Below are positions 14,823 to 22,330 of a stretch of 64,000 nt of DNA, piece by piece (position 1 is the first letter of the stretch; every line of letters begins with the position of its first letter). This stretch comes from a bacterium (lineage in GTDB: Bacteria; Vulcanimicrobiota; Xenobia; Xenobiales; Xenobiaceae), in assembly GCA_022839105.1 (NCBI GenBank), contig JALHDH010000009.1, positions 1 to 64,000 of the forward strand. Reading direction: 5' to 3'. The notes beneath the pieces were generated by a model that saw nothing but the letters and a program-made list of their open reading frames with translations, was not told the origin of the DNA and searched no databases. The position numbers and the translations under genes are program-made.

Positions 14823-17800
14823 ATGGCGGGGCTGGGTCACAGGATCGAGACGAGTCTCCGGAGCCTGGTCCGGCGCCTGAAGAAGGCTCCCACTCCAGAG
14901 GACACGGCTCTTGTCTCCAACGAGGCCATGATCAAGGCCCACCAGGTTGACCCTGGCCAGGTCGCCCTGACCAGCCTTCTGGATGGCCGGCGCCTCTTCA
15001 GCATCCAGGGAACCCTGGAGGCCGCCCTGACCCGGGTGGAGGGCGAACGGGACACCGTCTTGCGCTTGCCCCTCCGGGATTCGACCGGAACCAGACAGTG
15101 GATCCGCCTGAAGGTCCTCAACACGGCCTCTTCGGGAAGTCCACCGGTCCTTCGTCGGATCCGCGCCGTGGCCATCCCCGACGGATTGGAGTTCCATTTC
15201 CGCTCGGACCGGGCACCCGACTCGGTCGAGGTCATCCTGGAGTTCACGCTTCCTCCTGGGCTCTCCGTCAGCGATTTCCGACCCTTCGAGGATCTCCAGC
15301 CGGTCTTCCGCGAGCTGCCGGGCGTGGCCGAGATGGCCTCCTACCTGCGCGCCTGCATGCATCAGCGGCGCAATCAGTTGCAGATCCTCAACGATCTCGC
15401 CGAGAGCCTGCACTCGGCCCGCGTCCGCGACGCCGTGGGCCTGATGCGCCAACGCCGCATGGCCGTGATCTTCCAGGCTGCCCCCCTGAGCGGGCTCTCC
15501 GAGAAGCTGGCCACGCGTCGGGTGGAGATGTCGGGCACCATCCTCGGAGCGGCCTGCCTGGCCGCGGAGTTGGAGGCCGGAACCCTGGGACTGGACCAGA
15601 TGGCGATCCTGCTGGAGGAGGCCATTCCCTACGAGCCACAACCCGGCGTCCTGGACCGCTTCGAGGAGATCCTGGTCCGGACGGCCCTGGGCGTCCATGA
15701 CGAGTCCGAGGAGACCTCGCCCCTGGAGCGCGCGCTGGCCGCGGCCTCCCGGGCCCTGACCCAGGACTCGGCGCTGCGGGTCCTGACGGACCTGGCCGCC
15801 CAGAGCAAGGCCGGGGCCGCGGCCGGAGTGGTCCGCATCCTGCGTCGGGATCTCCGCGACTCCTCGGCGCTCTCGGACCGATCGCAACTGGCCCTGAGGC
15901 GGCTCCTGGCAGCCCGGGGGCGCTCGCTTTCCCGGGGCACCATGGCGGCCCTCTGCCTCTTCATCGAAGCCGAACTGGGCCTGCTCACGGGCGAACAGGT
16001 CGAAGACCTGATCCGCTCCAAGGACCGCCCCCCGACGACGGCCTACACCCTGGCCGCCGTCGGGGGAGCCTGCGACTTCGAATTGCGGGGTTTCCGCGTC
16101 CCCGCCGAGCAGATCCCGAGTCTGGTCGCCCTGGCTGAGGGGCAGGCCTTGATCCAGGTGGGGCAGGATTTCCTGACCCCCGACGAGGCTCCGGCGCTCC
16201 AGGCCCCCACCTGCGTGCTGGTCCACCTCCCTGTCCTGGAGAACCTGCACACCCGGGACCTGGAGGTGCTGGCCCAGACCGGACTGCCGGTCCACGCCTG
16301 CTACCGGGCGACCCAGGATCGCCAGGTCCTGTGGACGGCCTGCCCGGGACCCGAGACCTCCTTCGCCAGCCGCGCGCTGGGTCGGGTCCTGCCGGCGGCT
16401 CCCGAGGAACTGGAGGGTCGGGAATCGGTCCTGACCACCTGGGCGGATCTCCGGGGTCGAATCTCATTCCGTTTCCACGCCCGTTTCTCGGCCGAGGATC
16501 TCCTGGGCTCTCCCGAGGAACTCCGCTGGACCGGCGAGATCGTGGAACTGCCCGCGGCCGACTCCTTGCCCCCGGTCCTCACCGAGATGGGCCGCCACGA
16601 ACTGTCGACCCTGGAGGATCCCGAACTCCTTCCTGAAGGTCTCACCGAGCTCCAGGCTGCCCTGGAGGGTCTGCGCGACGAGACCATGACCTCCCTTCAC
16701 GATCACCCCCGCCTCCTCTCCCAGGTGCGACTGGGCCTGGTTTCCGCGCCCTTCATCCGGCTGACCTGCGACGCCATCCAGGGCCAGGGAAGACAGGCGA
16801 TCCTGGAGGCTGCCCGCCGTCCTGACGGGGTCCGGGAAGAGCTGCTGGCCCACCCCGCCTTGCTGGCCATGCTGGACATGGCGGAAACAGCCGAGACCGG
16901 TCTTCTGGCCGCCGGCATCGCCCTGGCCCCCCCTCCCGAGGCACGAGCCCTGGTCAGTCGGCTCCTCCCCATCCTGCGAACCCACGCCGCCTCGACGCAG
17001 TCGACGGTTCGCTGGGTCGTGGCCCGCCTGATGGGAACCACCCTGGGGACCCTGGCCCCGGATGAAGCCCTGGCCATCCTCGAAAGGCTTCGCACCGATC
17101 CCAGTCGAGGCGTCTCCTCGGCGGCCAGATCCTCGCTGGTCACCCTGGCCCTGGCTCCGGTCCGCCCGGTGCCGGACCTTCTGGAGGTGCGGGCCAGGCG
17201 GACCGACCCCCAGGCCCGCAAGGCCGAGGAGGCCAGCCGACTGACGGCCCAGGTGACCGACCACGTGCGGGGTTTCCTGATCTTCCCCCAGGACCGGAGC
17301 CCAGGAGCCCGCTTCCTGGTGCGGGACGACCCGCCGCGCCCCCGCCCCTACCGGGACCGGATCGAGGCCCTCTGCGGGCTGGTGGCGGGCCTGAACCTGA
17401 CCTTGCAGGCCGACCCCCGCCCGGCCCTCCTGGAAGTGCGCCCGGCCCTGGCTGGGTGCGAGGGCCTCCGGTTCCCCCTGGGTCCCGGAAGCGCAGCCGG
17501 TCCCTGGCCCCTCTCGGGTGAAGCCGTGGGAATGGCCGACCGGACCCATTTCTCGCCCTTCTTCGAGCATCTCTGCCAGGTGGCGGATCACCTGCCGCTC
17601 GAGGATATCGAGATCCTGCGCCATTGCCAGGATGGGGACGCCGAGATCCAGACCTACGACCAGATCCGGCTGGATTTCGACTCGGAAGACCCGCGCTCGT
17701 CCTTCCCCGAGAACCCCGAGGACCTGCGGGAGACGGCCCGTCGCCTGATCCAACGCCTGGGGCTGGCCCGCGATCTGGAGGAGGCCGTGCTCCGGCTGCT

Positions 17801-17840
17801 CACCCTGCAGTGGCGGAGCCTGGGCCCGGGGCGTCGATGA
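14823..17840 (+). CDS. Large protein of unknown function (1005 aa)
   Basis: Not recognised. No signal peptide or membrane helix is visible. The first 30 residues form a basic amphipathic helix (RIETSLRSLVRRLKK). Residues about 50-170 look like a beta-rich domain. Long Leu/Ala/Glu-rich helical stretches follow, with repeated L-x-x-x-A-x-x-x-L patterns at 180-420 and again at 640-800 that suggest HEAT-like alpha-solenoid segments. A further mixed region (RISFRFHARFSAEDLLGSPE) lies between. The acidic C-terminus ends next to acylphosphatase, whose ATG overlaps this stop (ATGA), so the two are translated together. Third-position G/C is high throughout, supporting a real gene. Confidence 0.7.
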   Translation: MAGLGHRIETSLRSLVRRLKKAPTPEDTALVSNEAMIKAHQVDPGQVALTSLLDGRRLFSIQGTLEAALTRVEGERDTVLRLPLRDSTGTRQWIRLKVLNTASSGSPPVLRRIRAVAIPDGLEFHFRSDRAPDSVEVILEFTLPPGLSVSDFRPFEDLQPVFRELPGVAEMASYLRACMHQRRNQLQILNDLAESLHSARVRDAVGLMRQRRMAVIFQAAPLSGLSEKLATRRVEMSGTILGAACLAAELEAGTLGLDQMAILLEEAIPYEPQPGVLDRFEEILVRTALGVHDESEETSPLERALAAASRALTQDSALRVLTDLAAQSKAGAAAGVVRILRRDLRDSSALSDRSQLALRRLLAARGRSLSRGTMAALCLFIEAELGLLTGEQVEDLIRSKDRPPTTAYTLAAVGGACDFELRGFRVPAEQIPSLVALAEGQALIQVGQDFLTPDEAPALQAPTCVLVHLPVLENLHTRDLEVLAQTGLPVHACYRATQDRQVLWTACPGPETSFASRALGRVLPAAPEELEGRESVLTTWADLRGRISFRFHARFSAEDLLGSPEELRWTGEIVELPAADSLPPVLTEMGRHELSTLEDPELLPEGLTELQAALEGLRDETMTSLHDHPRLLSQVRLGLVSAPFIRLTCDAIQGQGRQAILEAARRPDGVREELLAHPALLAMLDMAETAETGLLAAGIALAPPPEARALVSRLLPILRTHAASTQSTVRWVVARLMGTTLGTLAPDEALAILERLRTDPSRGVSSAARSSLVTLALAPVRPVPDLLEVRARRTDPQARKAEEASRLTAQVTDHVRGFLIFPQDRSPGARFLVRDDPPRPRPYRDRIEALCGLVAGLNLTLQADPRPALLEVRPALAGCEGLRFPLGPGSAAGPWPLSGEAVGMADRTHFSPFFEHLCQVADHLPLEDIEILRHCQDGDAEIQTYDQIRLDFDSEDPRSSFPENPEDLRETARRLIQRLGLARDLEEAVLRLLTLQWRSLGPGRR

Positions 17841-18112
17841 GGGAGCGCCTGTGGGCCAGGGTGCACGGAAGGGTCCAGGGGGTCGGTTTCCGCTGGCACG
17901 TCCTGCGCCGGGCCCAAGCCCTGGAACTCTCCGGATGGGTGCGCAACCGGGCGGATGGTTCGATCGAAGTCCTGGCGGAAGGACCCCGAAACGTCCTGAT
18001 CCAGCTCCTGGATGCCCTGCGACGGGGCCCTGCGGCGGCCCGGGTGATCCGGGTGGAGGAGTCCTGGTCCGAAGCCTGGCTGCAACAAGTCGGCTTCGAG
18101 GTCCGCGACTGA
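17837..18112 (+). CDS. acyP: Acylphosphatase
   Basis: A 91-residue protein of the expected size. Both family signatures are present: GRVQGVGFRWHV at residues 11-22, holding the catalytic Arg, and GWVRNRADGSIEVLAEG at about 33-49, holding the catalytic Asn. It hydrolyses acyl phosphates such as carbamoyl phosphate and 1,3-bisphosphoglycerate in the cytoplasm. The ATG overlaps the stop of the 1005-residue gene, so it depends on translation of that gene. Confidence 0.93.
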   Translation: MRERLWARVHGRVQGVGFRWHVLRRAQALELSGWVRNRADGSIEVLAEGPRNVLIQLLDALRRGPAAARVIRVEESWSEAWLQQVGFEVRD

Positions 18113-18144
18113 GAAGAGCCCGCCGGCCGGAGTCCCTCTCGGCC

Positions 18145-18678
18145 TCAGGCCTGGGGATCCTCCCCGCTCGGCGAGAGCTCTCGCGAGAGCCTGCGGGCGT
18201 GCGCCCACTGCGCGGCCAGGTGGATGGTCAGGATCTGGAGCAGCAGGATCCCGACCTGCTGATGGAGAGGCAGGACGGGGATCAACTCCTGATGCCCCAG
18301 CATCACCGGATTCAAGCCGCTGAGCAGATCGACCATGGGCAGGACTCCCGCCCAGGACGGGTCGTCGGCGAAGCGCCCCAGGAGCCACCCCAGCAGGGGG
18401 AAGGCCATCAGGCTGGTGACCAGGGCCACGGCCGGCCAGTGCATGCGAGGAGCCACGATCCTCAGGACCTCCAGAACCCATTCCTCGCTGCCCTGATGGA
18501 CTCGGGTCGCCTCCTCGACCTGGGCTTGAAGGGTCGGGTCGGCCAGCATCGCGATCTGGGCATCGATTCCGCCCACGAAGGCCCAGAGCAGGTAGACGCC
18601 GGCGACCATGGCCAAGGAGACCTGGGCGTAGATCGACAGGTTGCGCAAGGTCGAGGGAGGACGGGGCGAATCGCTCAT
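18145..18678 (-). CDS. Membrane protein of unknown function (177 aa)
   Basis: Not recognised. Four hydrophobic segments are seen at about residues 16-36, 80-100, 110-130 and 138-155, with a polar, partly acidic loop between the first two (ADPTLQAQVEEATRVHQGSE). Both ends are charged and probably cytoplasmic. It is convergent with acyP and divergent from the HD-hydrolase gene, so it is a single-gene unit. Confidence 0.65.
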   Translation of the reverse strand: MSDSPRPPSTLRNLSIYAQVSLAMVAGVYLLWAFVGGIDAQIAMLADPTLQAQVEEATRVHQGSEEWVLEVLRIVAPRMHWPAVALVTSLMAFPLLGWLLGRFADDPSWAGVLPMVDLLSGLNPVMLGHQELIPVLPLHQQVGILLLQILTIHLAAQWAHARRLSRELSPSGEDPQA

Positions 18679-18831
18679 GCCGAGGAGGCTGCCCGCCCTT
18701 CGAGGCTTGACCGGTTGCCCTCAGCCCGAGAGATCGTCACGAAGAGCAGGCTCCTTGGGTGTTTCTTGAGATTGGGCCCGACCTTCCGCAAGCGCGGCGG
18801 GGTTCCTCCAGGCGCCGACGAACATGGGAGC

Positions 18832-19473
18832 ATGGACAGAAGCGAACTTTTTCGTGCCACCTGGCAGGAACTCCAGGCCCAGGGCGACCCCGGACCGGTC
18901 CTTCGGAGCCTCGAAGAATGCTGGTCGGAAGACCACCGACTCTATCACAACCTCGAACACCTGGACTTCTGCCTGGCCGAACTCGAAGGGGTTCGCGACC
19001 AGATGGACAGACCTGCCGAGGTCTTCTTCGCCGCCTTCGTCCACGACGTGGTCTATGATCCCCGTCGCGGAGACAACGAGAACCGCAGCGTCGAGTGGGC
19101 CTTGCGGGTCCTGGAGGAGGCCCAGGTTCCGGCCGAAGCACGCGAGCGCATCGCCTGGCTGGTGTTGGCCACCCGCCAGGATCGGATCCCCGCAGAACTC
19201 GACGCCCAACTGCTCATGGATGCCGATCTCTCGATCCTGGGCCATCCCCTGGACGAATACGCCGACTACGAGCGCCGGATCCGCAAGGAATACCGCCACC
19301 TGCCCCGGATCCTCTACCGCGCGGGAAGGGCCCGAGTCCTCAAGCGTCTCCTGAAGCGGCATGCGATCTTCCTCAGCGAGACCTTTCGAGAGCGTTACGA
19401 GGATGCGGCGCGCTCCAACCTCAAGCGGACCCTGGCCAGCCTGAAATCCCTGCGAGGGCGGATCGGGCTCTGA
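18832..19473 (+). CDS. HD-superfamily metal-dependent phosphohydrolase (COG4339-like)
   Basis: A 213-residue HD-domain protein. The metal ligands are visible as H in RLYHNLEHLD, HD in FFAAFVHDVVYDP and D in LLMDADLSILG. The run AFVHDVVYDPRRGDNENRS is typical of the COG4339 'predicted HD phosphohydrolase' group, whose substrate is not known to me. The start at 18832 follows GGGAG closely; the frame stays open far upstream but that region has no coding character. A short cysteine-bearing protein follows 85 bases later. Confidence 0.85.
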   Translation: MDRSELFRATWQELQAQGDPGPVLRSLEECWSEDHRLYHNLEHLDFCLAELEGVRDQMDRPAEVFFAAFVHDVVYDPRRGDNENRSVEWALRVLEEAQVPAEARERIAWLVLATRQDRIPAELDAQLLMDADLSILGHPLDEYADYERRIRKEYRHLPRILYRAGRARVLKRLLKRHAIFLSETFRERYEDAARSNLKRTLASLKSLRGRIGL

Positions 19474-19558
19474 ACCGGGCTGTCGCCGGTCATTGAGGCC
19501 CTCGCAAGGCCCTGCTACCATGTGCTGGGGCACTTCGCAGTGAAAGGGGGACCCGGCC

Positions 19559-19762
19559 ATGATCGGACCGGAGGATCGCGAGATCGACCTCGAGGAGCTG
19601 GAGGTCCTCTGCCCGCTCAACGGGCGTGAAACACGGATCCAGGTGCAGACCGACGAGAGGCCCTTTGAAGAAGCCCTGGTGACCTGGTGCCCGAACTTCG
19701 ATGAGGCGCCGATCACCTGCGGGCAGCCCTGCCTGCACTACCAGCAGGCCCCTGCAGGCTGA
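19559..19762 (+). CDS. Small four-cysteine protein of unknown function (67 aa)
   Basis: Not recognised. An acidic N-terminal part (EDREIDLEELE) is followed by four cysteines in the order CPLN, WCPNF, TCGQPC, a spacing that could bind zinc. No signal peptide is seen. AAAGGGGG stands about 10 bases before the ATG. The stop is 22 bases from the end of the opposing M48 gene. Confidence 0.55.
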   Translation: MIGPEDREIDLEELEVLCPLNGRETRIQVQTDERPFEEALVTWCPNFDEAPITCGQPCLHYQQAPAG

Positions 19763-19784
19763 GCGCCTGGGGGTCGGATCCTTC

Positions 19785-20753
19785 TCAGTCCTGACCGCCC
19801 GCCCAGGACTCGTACACCTCCTGGACGGCCTGGAAGCGCTGAGCCCCATGGGGATGGGTTCGGTGCTGCTGGAAGGCGGTCCCGGTGTGCTGTTCGATGC
19901 GGTCGATGAAGGCATACCAGCGACGGAAGCCCTCCAGGCCATACCCGGCATGGAAGGCCACCAGGGCGCCTGCCCGATCCGCCTGCAACTCCTTGGCCGG
20001 GGCCAGCCGGTAGTTCAGATGCTGCTGGATCTGCGCCTCCAGGACCCAAGGGGGGACCTGCCCCCCATACTGGCTCTGCAGACGCAGAGCCTCCTCGATC
20101 TTCTCCCGGGCGTGCCCCAGATAGCAGTGGCTCAACTCGTGGCAGACCCAGGCCGCCAGCATCTCCTCGAAGATCTCTTCGGCCCGGCGTTGAGCCTGGA
20201 AGTTCAGGCCGGGCGGAGGTGGAATCCGATAGGGATTCTCGGGATCGATCCTGGCGCGATCCCGCAGGGGCGCCCCATAGCCCCCCTGGGTTGCCAGCGT
20301 CCCGATGAAGGCGGCCAACTGGTCCACATAGGGGGTCTCCAGACGACCGTAGACCGCGATGGCCTCCGCGACCCGGTGCAGGGTGTCCAGAAGCAGGCTG
20401 TCCAGGATCACCACCCGGTGCCAGGCCACCCCGTTGAAGCCCATGTTGGACAGGAAGACCCCGTAGGTGACCTCCTCCTCGCTGTTCGGAAAGACCTTGT
20501 GCAGTTGGGGATTCACCCGCTCCCCGATCCGCGAGAGCACGGCCTCATACCGGGGATCCGCAGGGAAGTTGAAGAGGTAGAAGCGCCGAACCATCTCGTC
20601 GCGGGCCAGGAGCGAAGCCTCGATGGGGTCGGCCGCAACCGGCCCCCACCCCTGGGCCGGGGCCCTGCCGCTCCAGGCCAGGACCAGGACCAGGGCCAGC
20701 AGGAAGGCCCGCAGGAGGGCCCGCCTCGAGCCCGACTCAGCAAAGCACCTCAT
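19785..20753 (-). CDS. Exported M48-family metalloprotease
   Basis: A 322-residue protein with an N-terminal signal or anchor segment (RALLRAFLLALVLVLAW, residues 11-27) ending near APAQ. The zinc site is HELSH at 205-209, and the downstream Glu ligand lies in KELQAD at 254-259, a layout typical of M48 (Ste24/HtpX/BepA-like) peptidases. RTHPHGAQR near the C-terminus is also usual for secreted M48 proteins. A periplasmic or envelope quality-control role is inferred. The start at 20753 has AGGAGG 12 bases upstream. It follows the spermidine-synthesis fusion gene on the same strand by 53 bases. Confidence 0.82.
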   Translation of the reverse strand: MRCFAESGSRRALLRAFLLALVLVLAWSGRAPAQGWGPVAADPIEASLLARDEMVRRFYLFNFPADPRYEAVLSRIGERVNPQLHKVFPNSEEEVTYGVFLSNMGFNGVAWHRVVILDSLLLDTLHRVAEAIAVYGRLETPYVDQLAAFIGTLATQGGYGAPLRDRARIDPENPYRIPPPPGLNFQAQRRAEEIFEEMLAAWVCHELSHCYLGHAREKIEEALRLQSQYGGQVPPWVLEAQIQQHLNYRLAPAKELQADRAGALVAFHAGYGLEGFRRWYAFIDRIEQHTGTAFQQHRTHPHGAQRFQAVQEVYESWAGGQD

Positions 20754-20806
20754 CCGCGTGGTGGGCCTCCTCGCGAGCACGCAATCCCTCTCCCCCATAA
20801 GACATG

Positions 20807-22039
20807 CTAGCGCCTGGAGGGTTTCGGTTCCAGGGTGGCCCGGACCGCCTTGGAAGGGGAAAGAAGTCCGAGATGGGAGGTCCCGTCGTAATGCCGGAGC
20901 CCGTCAAGCCCACGGGCCGCCAGCCGACGATCCACCTCCGAGGAGTCCAGGAGCGCAGGGTCCAGGCTCGAGGAAGCCGTGGCAAAAGCCCAGTTGGCGT
21001 GGAAGGAGGGAATCGAGGCCACCAGGCTGGTCACCTTGGGGAAGACCCGGGCCAGGGCCTCACGGATCCTGCGATGGCCTTCGAGATAGAGGAAGTCCCC
21101 CCGGCCCGCCTGCATCGAGAAGATCCCCGGCTCGGCGAGGCGCTCCCGGACCAGGCGAAAGAATCCTTGCGAGAAGAGGCTCTGCGACGGGCTCTCGGGA
21201 TGGGGATCCGTCAGATCGCTGATCACCACGTCGAAGCTCCCCTCGACTCCCTCCAGGAAGGCCCGGGCATCGCCGAAGACCAGGCGGGCCCGAGGGTCCT
21301 CGAAGGCTCCGGAGGCGTACTCGGGAGCGTGGCGCCGGCAGACTTCCACCACCTCCCGATCCAGATCCACCAGGAAGGCCTCCTGGACGCTGGGGTGGCG
21401 CAGCACCTCGCGCAGGGTGGCCCCCTCTCCGCCCCCCAGGATCGCGACCCTTCGCGGTTCGGGATGGACGATCATGGCCGGATGGACGATCGTCTCGTGG
21501 TAGATGAACTCGTCGCGGGTCGCGGACTGGAAATCCCCGTCGAGCAGCAGGTAGGTGCCATACAGGGGGTTCTGCAGCAGGGCCACCTCCTGGAAGGCCG
21601 TCCGCCCACGGAAGAGTTCGCGGCGAACCCGGTGGGACACGGCGACGTCCTGGCCCTCGCTGCGCAGGACGTGGCCGAAGGCGCCTCCCGGACGAGGCAG
21701 GCCCCTGTCCAGGGTGGTCAGGGTCATCTGCCTGGATCCCAGGAACTCGGCCAGATAACGACAGGCCCTTTCCGGGTCCGTGTGCAGCCCGCAGGTATAG
21801 ACATCGATGGCTGCATATCCGAGCTCGGGCCAGGTGTGGATCGACAGGTGTGATTCTGCGATCACCACGACACCGCTGACGCCTTGCGGAGAGAATCGAT
21901 GGAAGGCGACTTCGCGCACCTCGGCGCCCGCCTCCTGGGCAGCCCGGACCATGGCGTTGCGAACCAGGTCGAGGTCTGCCAGCCGGTCCTGCCTGCACTG
22001 AGACAGCTCGGCGATGATATGGGTTCCCAGAGCGATCAT
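20807..22039 (-). CDS. speDE: Fused S-adenosylmethionine decarboxylase and aminopropyltransferase (SpeD-SpeE)
   Basis: A 410-residue bifunctional polyamine enzyme. Residues 1-120 are a SpeD domain: the pro-enzyme cleaves before Ser63 in AESHLSIHTWPE to make the pyruvoyl group, with His68 and Cys83 (DVYTCG) also in place, the same numbering as Thermotoga SpeD. Residues about 130-410 are the aminopropyltransferase: FIYHETIVHPAMIVHP, the SAM-binding GGGEGATLREVL, VDLDREVVEVCRR and ISDLTDP. GGGEG with DLTDP resembles ACL5/thermospermine-synthase types more than classic SpeE. The product may therefore be spermidine or a longer or branched polyamine. The GGAG site lies in a hairpin. Confidence 0.93.
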   Translation of the reverse strand: MIALGTHIIAELSQCRQDRLADLDLVRNAMVRAAQEAGAEVREVAFHRFSPQGVSGVVVIAESHLSIHTWPELGYAAIDVYTCGLHTDPERACRYLAEFLGSRQMTLTTLDRGLPRPGGAFGHVLRSEGQDVAVSHRVRRELFRGRTAFQEVALLQNPLYGTYLLLDGDFQSATRDEFIYHETIVHPAMIVHPEPRRVAILGGGEGATLREVLRHPSVQEAFLVDLDREVVEVCRRHAPEYASGAFEDPRARLVFGDARAFLEGVEGSFDVVISDLTDPHPESPSQSLFSQGFFRLVRERLAEPGIFSMQAGRGDFLYLEGHRRIREALARVFPKVTSLVASIPSFHANWAFATASSSLDPALLDSSEVDRRLAARGLDGLRHYDGTSHLGLLSPSKAVRATLEPKPSRR

Positions 22040-22040
22040 T

Positions 22041-22068
22041 GCAAATCTCCATTCCCGGAGTGATTTGC
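22041..22068 (-). promoter_or_regulatory. Hairpin sequestering the speDE ribosome binding site
   Basis: In the mRNA, GCAAAT pairs with ATTTGC and CTCC with GGAG around a GGGAAT loop, with a two-base bulge. The GGAG strand is the Shine-Dalgarno site, seven bases from the ATG. The stem ends one base before the start codon, so it should hinder initiation unless opened. Confidence 0.55.
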
Positions 22069-22330
22069 GGAGTCCCACCTCCAAAACGCCCCGCCTGGAG
22101 GATGAATCCAGGAGGGGCCGCGGCCAGGATTTGCCGACCATGGCATTCTATCGAAAGCAGCCAGGGCTGTAAAGCGCGGACTGGAGCCATTGCGCAGGGC
22201 CGAGGCCACCGAGGCGGCGACCGCGCCGACGGAGTTCGCGCCTCGGCGCGCCCACCTGGACCTCTCCCGGGTTCCTCGGGCCCTTCCCAGGGCAACCAGG
22301 AGGCGGGCCGGGCAAGGTGAATCCGAGGCC

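Noticed and set aside
17851..18831. Upstream extension of the HD-hydrolase frame across acyP and the membrane protein
   Set aside because: acyP is clear in another frame and the extension has antisense-type composition; the HD fold starts at 18832.
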